Assembly (NCBI GenBank): GCA_902782445.1
Contig: CACZNC010000010.1
Span: 62,001 to 126,000 of the forward strand
Length of the DNA: 64,000 nt
Reading direction: 5' to 3'
Source: an uncultured Ruminococcus sp.
GTDB taxonomy: Bacteria; Bacillota; Clostridia; Oscillospirales; CAG-272
Shown here one piece after another: positions 58,442 to 64,000 of this stretch. Numbering within the stretch: the stretch's first letter is position 1; every line of letters starts with the position of its first letter. The notes beneath the pieces were generated by a model. That model searched no databases. It was not told the DNA's origin and worked only from the letters and a program-made list of their open reading frames with translations. Position numbers and translations under genes: made by a program.

Positions 58442-59011
58442 TCAGTCTTCCTTCTTATCCAGAAGTTTTTGCAGGATCGCGAAGTCGGGGTTGATCTTCT
58501 TCTCCTCCCGGCATTCGCAGCCGCCGTCCTTCCTCTTTTTGCCGCATTTCGGGCAGAGGCCGGGACAGTCGGGTTCGCACAGATCGAAGGTGGGGATGGA
58601 GAGGGAAACTTCCTCCATGATATCGGCGTCGGGATTCACGCTCCCCTCGTTGATCCAGAGGATGTCGTCGGTGACGCCGTCCCATTCGCCGTCTTCGGTG
58701 AGATGGGAGAGGTCGCGGTCGAGATCCCGGTCGGTGAGGACGGTGCGCTCCATGTCGAAGGAGACAGTCTTCCTCACGGGGTCGAGGCAGCGGGCGCAGC
58801 GGGTGTCGTAGGTGACGTCCACCCGGGCGCGGAACATAAGACAGCCGAAGGAGTCGAGAGCTTCGCCGCGGACACGGATCCCGTTTGCGGGGACCGAGAC
58901 GTCCGGGGGGAGCGCGGCGCATTCATCGTCGACCTGCGTCGGGTCAAACGCGTAATCGAAGGAAATCGCGGGCCGCTTTCCGCCGAGAAGCTCCGAAAGA
59001 TCCAGTTTCAT
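58442..59011 (-). CDS. yceD: YceD/DUF177 family protein
   Basis: A 189-residue protein of the DUF177 family that usually precedes rpmF: N-terminal LDLSEL start, [33 protein letters not shown] with the conserved CxxC, and a Cys-rich C-terminal segment ([15 protein letters not shown]). In other bacteria the family is tied to 23S rRNA/50S assembly. A consensus promoter lies upstream. Confidence 0.9.
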   Translation of the reverse strand: MKLDLSELLGGKRPAISFDYAFDPTQVDDECAALPPDVSVPANGIRVRGEALDSFGCLMFRARVDVTYDTRCARCLDPVRKTVSFDMERTVLTDRDLDRDLSHLTEDGEWDGVTDDILWINEGSVNPDADIMEEVSLSIPTFDLCEPDCPGLCPKCGKKRKDGGCECREEKKINPDFAILQKLLDKKED

Positions 59012-59109
59012 CCGAACCTCCGTGCGAGTTTTGGCGTGGTATGTTCTCTGCGATTTCCGCAGGTAAGAGGCAATGCTACCTTATTCCATAGGTTTCCACA
59101 CTAAAAGGC

Positions 59110-59138
59110 ATTATACCGCGTTTCGGCGGAGATGTCAA
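59110..59138 (-). promoter_or_regulatory. consensus sigma-A promoter of yceD-rpmF
   Basis: Minus strand TTGACA (59133-59138), 17-nt spacer, TATAAT (59110-59115). Confidence 0.85.
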
Positions 59139-59164
59139 GAGGAAAATGAAAAATAGTTGGTTGA

Positions 59165-59498
59165 ATTGGGGGGATTGGGCTTGATCTGCGGCGGGATGGG
59201 GGCGGTGCGGGATTGTAGGTTGTATTTTATGGAAAAGGAGTCGGCGTTGGAACGCGCGGTTTTGTATCGAAACCGGTTCGCTCTCCCCGCGCACTTGTGA
59301 TGATTCGGACATGACGAGCCGGAACATGGAGCCAACCTCGCGCGGTTTGTGTTCGTGCAGTTTAACCCGTGCGCAGAACAAGTTCTGCGGGCTTCGCCGG
59401 AGATTCAGGCGCGCATTCGGCGTTGTCGTGTTTTCGGGATTCCGAATCTGATTGTCTATCCTCGCGCGGATCAAGAAAGACAATGGGTTTGGCGGTAA
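59165..59498 (-). repeat. structured arm repeat, reverse copy R8
   Basis: Hairpin CGCAGAAC-AA-GTTCTGCG at 59372-59389; outer end of the ggagtcggcgttgg type. Confidence 0.75.
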
Positions 59499-59514
59499 TG
59501 TTTCACGTGAAACA
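59499..59514. other. parS site, perfect consensus
   Basis: Exact TGTTTCACGTGAAACA. Confidence 0.8.
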
Positions 59515-59531
59515 ATTCCTTTTTCTGCCAG

Positions 59532-59547
59532 TGTTTCATGTGGAAAA
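59532..59547. other. degenerate parS-like site, three mismatches
   Basis: TGTTTCATGTGGAAAA, 33 nt from the perfect site. Confidence 0.4.
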
Positions 59548-59600
59548 ATCCTGTTTTTCCGTCAGACAGGCCACCGCACGTCCCGTTTCGCCCTCACTTT

Positions 59601-59693
59601 GTCATTCTGAGCGAAGCGAAGAATCTCCCAGCTTCAAGGCCAACCCATCCTCCACGTGCGGAGATTCTTCGTCGCGGGCTCCTCAGAATGACA
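59601..59693. repeat. CATTCTGA inverted repeat, copy 5
   Basis: GTCATTCTGAGCGAAGCGAA, GAATCTCC and GGAGATTCTTC, TCAGAATGAC. This copy has the simplest form of the left arm. Confidence 0.75.
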
Positions 59694-59736
59694 ACGAGAA
59701 GCGGAACGATGGGGGTCAGCCGCCCTGAATGAAGAA

Positions 59737-59752
59737 TGTTTCACGTGAAACA
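59737..59752. other. parS site, perfect consensus
   Basis: Exact TGTTTCACGTGAAACA at the inner end of F11. Confidence 0.8.
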
Positions 59753-60070
59753 ACACCCCGAAACCCGTTGTTTTTCTACACCCGCGCGAGGACAGACAAT
59801 CAGATCCCGCCGCACGAACGCGCGAACAACGCCGAATGCGCGCCTGAATTTCTGCCCCAGGCCACGGGACTTGTCCCGTGCATGTTTCGACTGCACGAAC
59901 TCAGACCGCGCGAGGAAACCTCCATGTTCCGCTCGCCATGTCTGAATCTGTCAAGGTGCGCGAAGAGAGTGAAGAAGTTTTCGATACAAGTCCGCGCGTC
60001 CCTTCCATCCCTGCGAAGCGCTCCCATATAAAAAACATAAATCCCGCACCCCCTCCCCCCGATGCGGACA
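59753..60070 (+). repeat. structured arm repeat, forward copy F11
   Basis: Hairpin CACGGGAC-TT-GTCCCGTG at 59863-59880; standard agcgctcccatataaa end. Confidence 0.75.
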
Positions 60071-60131
60071 AACGCCCATTCACTCCTAACTTCGTTCTTC
60101 CTCCCTCTTCGCTCAATTTGCTTTCTCCTCC

Positions 60132-60160
60132 TTGATTTTCCTCCGGATTTGTGGTATAAT
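60132..60160 (+). promoter_or_regulatory. sigma-A promoter of the yybS-like gene
   Basis: TTGATT (60132-60137), 17-nt spacer, TATAAT (60155-60160) preceded by TG. Confidence 0.78.
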
Positions 60161-60225
60161 ATGTAATCACAATAAAATCGGAGAACTGTCCGCAGACGCG
60201 GGCGGGACGGAAGGGAGGCGGCAGA

Positions 60226-61308
60226 ATGCAGGACAACGCAAAAGACAAGCTGTTTTCCGTCATGCGGGAACGGGACGATCTGCCCCGGATGCCCGGTCCC
60301 ATGGCTGCCGTGTTCCTCCTCCTCGCCGCCCTCGCCGCAGCCGCCGCCGCAAAACTCGTCTCCCCCGCGGAGCCCGGGACCCCCTTCGCCGCGCAGAATC
60401 TGGCCGGGATCTTCGCGTCCCTCCCCTTCCTGCCGCTGGCCGTGACCCTCTACGCGCTGACGATCCTGCTCTGGCGGAGAGTGGCGTCCCTTTTCTGCAC
60501 CCCCGTCTCCTTCGGACTCATGCTGCTCTTCGGCGCGAGATTTTCGGACGCCGCCGCCATGACCCTCGCCGTCCTGCCCCTGTCCTACGCCTTCGCCGTC
60601 TCCCTCATTTCGAAGGAGACGAGATTCCGCCGGACCGCCACCCTCGGCCTGTTCGCCGCCGCCGCCTTCGGCATTTCCGCCGTCGTGCGGATCGGACTGG
60701 ACTGCGGGAGCTTCCCCGGGATGCGGGACGCCTTCATGTCCGAAGTCCCCGCCATGCTCGGAAAAGCCCTTTCCGCCGCCGTCCCCGGTTCCGAAGCCGT
60801 GCTCGCGGACTCCGACCTCTATAACCTCGCGAGACAGATCTTCGTCATGCTCCCCTCCTTCTTCGGCGTCTTCTGCGTCGTGTTCGCCTGGGCCTCGGAC
60901 CGCATCATCCGCAGACTGTTCACCTGGCTCGGATGCCCCGACGTCTTCATCGACGAGGACGAGGACGTCAGCACCCCCTTCAGCTACGCCGCCGTGTACG
61001 CCGTGGTGTTCCTCATGACCGTGTTCACCCCCGGATCCGTCTTCCCGATGGCCCGGGTCATGTTCCAGAGCGTCCTGCTCGTCATGGGCCTGCCCTGCGC
61101 CGCCGTCGGTGTCCGGAGAATGAGCGAGAGACTGTCGGAGAGACTGTTTTACATGACAAGGGAAAAGTTCTTCATCGGGATGCTGCTGTTCGTCGCCTTC
61201 GCCGTCCTGGGAGCCTTCCCCTTCCTCCTCGTCACCTCCGCCGTCGGCACCGTCTCCATCATCAAAAGAAGATTCAGACCCGACTCCGGCCCGGAGGACG
61301 AAGAGTAA
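60226..61308 (+). CDS. YybS-like (DUF2232-type) membrane protein
   Basis: A 360-residue polytopic protein with about eight hydrophobic segments (first at about 24-43, last at about 323-348). Hydrophobicity, length and position directly before gdpP fit the DUF2232/YybS family that commonly precedes gdpP-rplI in Firmicutes; sequence motifs alone would not decide it. AGGGAGG precedes ATG 60226, and a good promoter lies 65 nt upstream. Function unknown. Confidence 0.68.
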   Translation: MQDNAKDKLFSVMRERDDLPRMPGPMAAVFLLLAALAAAAAAKLVSPAEPGTPFAAQNLAGIFASLPFLPLAVTLYALTILLWRRVASLFCTPVSFGLMLLFGARFSDAAAMTLAVLPLSYAFAVSLISKETRFRRTATLGLFAAAAFGISAVVRIGLDCGSFPGMRDAFMSEVPAMLGKALSAAVPGSEAVLADSDLYNLARQIFVMLPSFFGVFCVVFAWASDRIIRRLFTWLGCPDVFIDEDEDVSTPFSYAAVYAVVFLMTVFTPGSVFPMARVMFQSVLLVMGLPCAAVGVRRMSERLSERLFYMTREKFFIGMLLFVAFAVLGAFPFLLVTSAVGTVSIIKRRFRPDSGPEDEE

Positions 61309-61357
61309 AGCAAGACCGCCTCCGGCAGGGAAGTTCTTGAAAACCGGACCGCACCCT

Positions 61358-61373
61358 TGTTTCACGTGAAACC
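61358..61373. other. parS-like site, one mismatch
   Basis: TGTTTCACGTGAAACC, last base differs. Confidence 0.55.
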
Positions 61374-61605
61374 CCCGAACACCGAAACTCCAAGCTCAGC
61401 CCAAACAGATTTTCGATCGCGCCGCTCTGTCTGCACGCAGATCTGAATCTGAGTATGTGCGCGAAGACAGAATAACAGTTTCAGCTTCAAAACCGCGCGT
61501 TCCTGTGCCCAATGCGCGCCTGAATCTCCGCCGAAGGCCGCAGGACTTGTCCTGCGCATGTTTCAGCTGCACGAACAAAGACCGCGCGAGGACGTGGGAC
61601 GCACA
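61374..61605 (+). repeat. structured arm repeat, forward copy F12
   Basis: 5' variant as in F4, F5 and F7; hairpin CGCAGGAC-TT-GTCCTGCG at 61539-61556; passes into a TTCG module. Confidence 0.75.
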
Positions 61606-61860
61606 GTCGATTTACGAATCCGATGTGAGAGGACAAGTTATGCTCTCCGGCCAAGGGACCCTCGGGAGGGGCCTTCGGCCTGAGATGGTCCCTCCCGGCG
61701 CCTGTCCCGCGCAGAAGGGATGAACAAACCCTTCTCCGCCGACGGACCGGTCGACACAGTCACCGGAATGACCGTCAGGCTGATTTCGAAAGGCGGAGTC
61801 TTTCGCCCTTATTTCCCTTCGGGAAGGGATAACCATCACCGCACCGACGAGGAGGCACCA
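61605..61860 (+). repeat. TTCG/GGAA hairpin module, copy 4 (variant stems)
   Basis: The main stem is CGGGAGGG (61662-61669) with CCCTCCCG (61689-61696), replacing GCAC-a-GGGGG/CCCCCGTGC of copies 1-3 while the ccttcggcctgagatggt loop is unchanged. The GGAA hairpin is expanded (GACGG...CCGTC with inner CGGT/ACCG). It ends in CCCTTCGGGAAGGG and then the gdpP ribosome site. Confidence 0.72.
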
Positions 61861-61861
61861 C

Positions 61862-63859
61862 ATGCCGAAACCGAAGAAACAAAACAACGATCTGCGGGGC
61901 GTCCGCAAGGAAACCGCCGTTGTCTCCGTCGCGGGGGGCGCGGTCTTTCTCGCCCTGCTCTCCCTCGGCGTCGCCCGGCTCGGATTCGGCGCGCTGAAAT
62001 GGGGGGCGGTCTGCCTCGGGGGCTATATCGTTTTCATCCTCGCCGTCTGGCTCATCTTCGAACGCCACCGCAAAAGCTCCGGGGACGAGACCCTCGCTCC
62101 CGTCATGGGCAGGATCATGTTCGACGCCGTCGTCAAAATGGCCACCCCCGTCTTCATCTGCGACTCGGGCGAGCGCATCCTCTGGTACAACAACGCCACC
62201 GAAGCCCTCTATTCCTCCCGCAACCGGCTCTACGGCGAATCCGTCTCCGAACTCTTCGGTGTCACCCTCGACGAGATCCGGCAGGGGACCGAGGAGGGCG
62301 TCCGGATTTCCTGCGAGGGGCGGTCCTTCCTCGCTCGGTACAGCCATATCCGCACCGAGGAGTCCGACTTCGCCCTCATCCTCACCACGGAGATCACCGA
62401 ATCCGACGCCCTGAGACATGAAATGAGCGACAAGGAGCCCGCGGTCTGCTATATCATGATCGACAACCTGGGCGAAATGATGCAGTACGACAGCGAACTC
62501 TACCGCCCCGCCGCCGCGAGAGTCGACGCCGCTCTCCGAGCCTGGGCCGACAACTACAACGGCATCCTCAAGGAGTACGAGCGCGATAAATACCTCTTCG
62601 TCACCGAGGCGCAGGTCGTGGACGCCCTCGTCGCCTCCAAATTCGATATCCTCGACCGGGTCCGGGCCGTAAGGGTCAGCGACACCACCCTCCCCCTCAC
62701 CGTCTCGATGGGTGTCTGCGCGGTCCCCGGCACCTTCGAGGAGAAGGAACGGGCAGCGCACGCCGCTCTGGAACTCGCCCTCCAGAGAGGAGGAGACCAG
62801 GCCGTCGTCAAGAGCGTCGAAGGCACCGAATTCTACGGCGGCATCACCCGGTCCGTCCAGAAGCGGTCCAACGTCCAGGCCCGCGTCGTCTCGAACGAGC
62901 TCCTGACCCAGATGCGGAGCGCGTCCAACGTCATCATCATGGGCCATACCCGGGCGGATTTCGACGCCTTCGGGTCTTCCGTGGGGCTCGCCAAGATCGC
63001 CATGTACTGCGGCGCCCGGGTCAACGTCGTCGTCGACATGGCAAACCGCGACATCGTCGGCGCAAGGCGGATGCTCGAAGGGGAGGAGGAGTTCCTCGGG
63101 ATCTTCGTCGACAAGGACACCGCCCTCGACCTGCTCGAAACCGGCACCCTCGTCGTCATGAGCGACGTCAACAATATGAGGATCGTCGAATCCCCCGAGC
63201 TCGCCAACCGGGCCGAAAAACTGGCCGTCATCGACCACCACCGGAAGACCGCCGAATTCGAGAAGGAGCCCGACGTCGAGTATATCGAACCCTCCGCCTC
63301 CTCCGCCTCCGAGCTCGTCTCAGAAATGCTCGAACAGGTCCTCCCCCGGGACGATCTGAGCCCCGCCGAGGCGAACGTCATTCTCGCCGGCATCATGCTC
63401 GATACGAAGCAGTTCTCCAACAACACCGGCACCCGCACCTTCTCCGCCGCCATGTACCTGAGAGAGCGGGGAGCGGACCCCACCGCCGTCCACGCCCTCT
63501 TCAAGGAGAGCTTCGAGGATTACGCCAACGAGGCCATGTTCCGCCGCAACGTGGAGATCTACCGGAGCGTCTGCGCCATCGCCGCCGTGGAGGCCGACGA
63601 GAACGCCAATCCCGTAGCCGCCGCCAAGGCCGTCAACAGCCTCATCATGGTGGAGGGGATCCGGGCAGCCTTCGCCGCCATGCAGAGGGGCGACTCCATC
63701 AAGTTCTCCGCCCGCTCCGACGGATCCGTCAACGTCCAGCTGATCATGGAGGAACTGGGAGGAGGCGGACACTTCGACGGAGCCGCGACCGAGATCGGCG
63801 GCGTCACCATGGAAGAAGCCGTTGCCAGACTGAAAGAGGCCATCGACAAACATCTATGA
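61862..63859 (+). CDS. gdpP: cyclic-di-AMP phosphodiesterase GdpP
   Basis: A 665-residue membrane enzyme: two membrane helices (about 15-60), PAS-like domain (about 80-185), degenerate GGDEF domain (about 190-320) and a DHH-DHHA1 phosphodiesterase (about 345-660). DHH motifs include GHTRADFDAFGSS (from about 359) and VIDHHRK (about 455); DHHA1 ends with GGGGHFDGAA. It hydrolyses c-di-AMP to pApA, controlling K+ and osmotic balance. AGGAGG precedes ATG 61862. It follows the yybS-like gene; rplI is the usual next gene but is outside the window. Confidence 0.93.
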   Translation: MPKPKKQNNDLRGVRKETAVVSVAGGAVFLALLSLGVARLGFGALKWGAVCLGGYIVFILAVWLIFERHRKSSGDETLAPVMGRIMFDAVVKMATPVFICDSGERILWYNNATEALYSSRNRLYGESVSELFGVTLDEIRQGTEEGVRISCEGRSFLARYSHIRTEESDFALILTTEITESDALRHEMSDKEPAVCYIMIDNLGEMMQYDSELYRPAAARVDAALRAWADNYNGILKEYERDKYLFVTEAQVVDALVASKFDILDRVRAVRVSDTTLPLTVSMGVCAVPGTFEEKERAAHAALELALQRGGDQAVVKSVEGTEFYGGITRSVQKRSNVQARVVSNELLTQMRSASNVIIMGHTRADFDAFGSSVGLAKIAMYCGARVNVVVDMANRDIVGARRMLEGEEEFLGIFVDKDTALDLLETGTLVVMSDVNNMRIVESPELANRAEKLAVIDHHRKTAEFEKEPDVEYIEPSASSASELVSEMLEQVLPRDDLSPAEANVILAGIMLDTKQFSNNTGTRTFSAAMYLRERGADPTAVHALFKESFEDYANEAMFRRNVEIYRSVCAIAAVEADENANPVAAAKAVNSLIMVEGIRAAFAAMQRGDSIKFSARSDGSVNVQLIMEELGGGGHFDGAATEIGGVTMEEAVARLKEAIDKHL

Positions 63860-63879
63860 CCAAAGACCAGACGAACGCC

Positions 63880-64000
63880 GCAATGAAGTTTTTGATCAAA
63901 CTTTTTTCAAAAAGTATGCCGGGGATGCGCAGCTCCCCAGTCAAGGGGCAGAGCCCTTGCCGACGTCCGCAGACGTCGGAATACCCAAGACTTCCCAGGA
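63880..64000 (-). repeat. family-3 intergenic repeat, inverse copy, cut by the window edge
   Basis: Reverse of the 40614 copy: aacttttttcaaaaagt, CAAGGG-GCAGAG-CCCTTG, and CCGACGTC-CGCA-GACGTCGG at 63960-63979, then ataccc. The last stem differs from CCGAAGTC/GACTTCGG at 40713 by a compensated base pair. Confidence 0.7.

Larger units (their letters stand above)
59165..60070. repeat. composite parS element E5
   Basis: Reverse arm R8 (59165-59498), perfect parS (59499), degenerate site (59532), ccgtcagacaggccaccgca, CATTCTGA repeat (59601-59693), perfect parS (59737), forward arm F11 (59753-60070). Confidence 0.78.

Overview
The window looks like chromosomal DNA of an uncultured, fairly GC-rich Clostridia-type anaerobe (Firmicutes). 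Evidence: strong sigma-A promoters (TTGACA-17-TATAAT), Shine-Dalgarno AAGGAGG starts, four SLH-domain surface proteins plus a CsaB-type pyruvyl transferase, a yybS-like/gdpP pair, rpmF-yceD, a reverse rubrerythrin, 2-hydroxyacyl-CoA dehydratase/activase proteins, a PdaA-like deacetylase and a Na+-type F-ATPase. I place 40 protein genes and see no rRNA, tRNA, CRISPR array, transposase or prophage.

Layout. 1-6.4 kb: two solute-binding lipoprotein paralogues (the first cut by the window edge) around a VanX-family D,D-dipeptidase, then a sugar isomerase-like TIM barrel and an SLH protein. 7-15.3 kb: a GH35 beta-galactosidase, then an acyl-CoA dehydratase activase and its dehydratase-like partner, separated by a repeat element. 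16-21.2 kb: a GldA/GldF/GldG-like ABC exporter with a DUF4340 protein. 21.6-28.7 kb: a ygiQ - LRR lipoprotein - csaB operon, a TerB-like protein and a CAT/E2-fold acyltransferase. 29-39 kb: a large probable S-layer protein, PdaA-like deacetylase, another SLH protein, a HerA/YjgR ATPase. 40-48.1 kb: complete atp operon atpI-B-E-F-H-A-G-D-C. 48.2-57.7 kb: reverse rubrerythrin, SLH/Ig-like protein, a two-kinase plus NarL-type regulator cluster, a small membrane protein. 58.2-63.9 kb: yceD-rpmF and yybS-like/gdpP. The SLH proteins and CsaB probably form one system: CsaB pyruvylates the wall polymer that SLH domains grip.

The striking content is between the genes. I count 17 perfect copies of the 16-bp parS consensus TGTTTCACGTGAAACA and 8 imperfect ones, almost all beside about 20 copies of a roughly 230-350-nt non-coding repeat ('arm'). 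Each arm holds a hairpin whose stem differs between copies but stays complementary (about eight different stems, almost always with a TT loop; three copies carry a longer alternative hairpin). Four loci have the same larger plan: reverse arm - parS - degenerate parS - CATTCTGA inverted repeat - parS - forward arm, about 0.9 kb. Three other structured repeat families (a TTCG/GGAA-hairpin module, a CTGAAC-hairpin repeat, and a GGGTATTCCGA repeat) and three kinds of degenerate heptamer tracts fill most remaining gaps, even inside the atp operon. Compensatory changes in several families argue that these are structured RNA or single-stranded DNA elements under selection. The parS link suggests repeats that scatter ParB-loading sites through the chromosome, or that use ParB. 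That system is the main candidate for something undescribed here.
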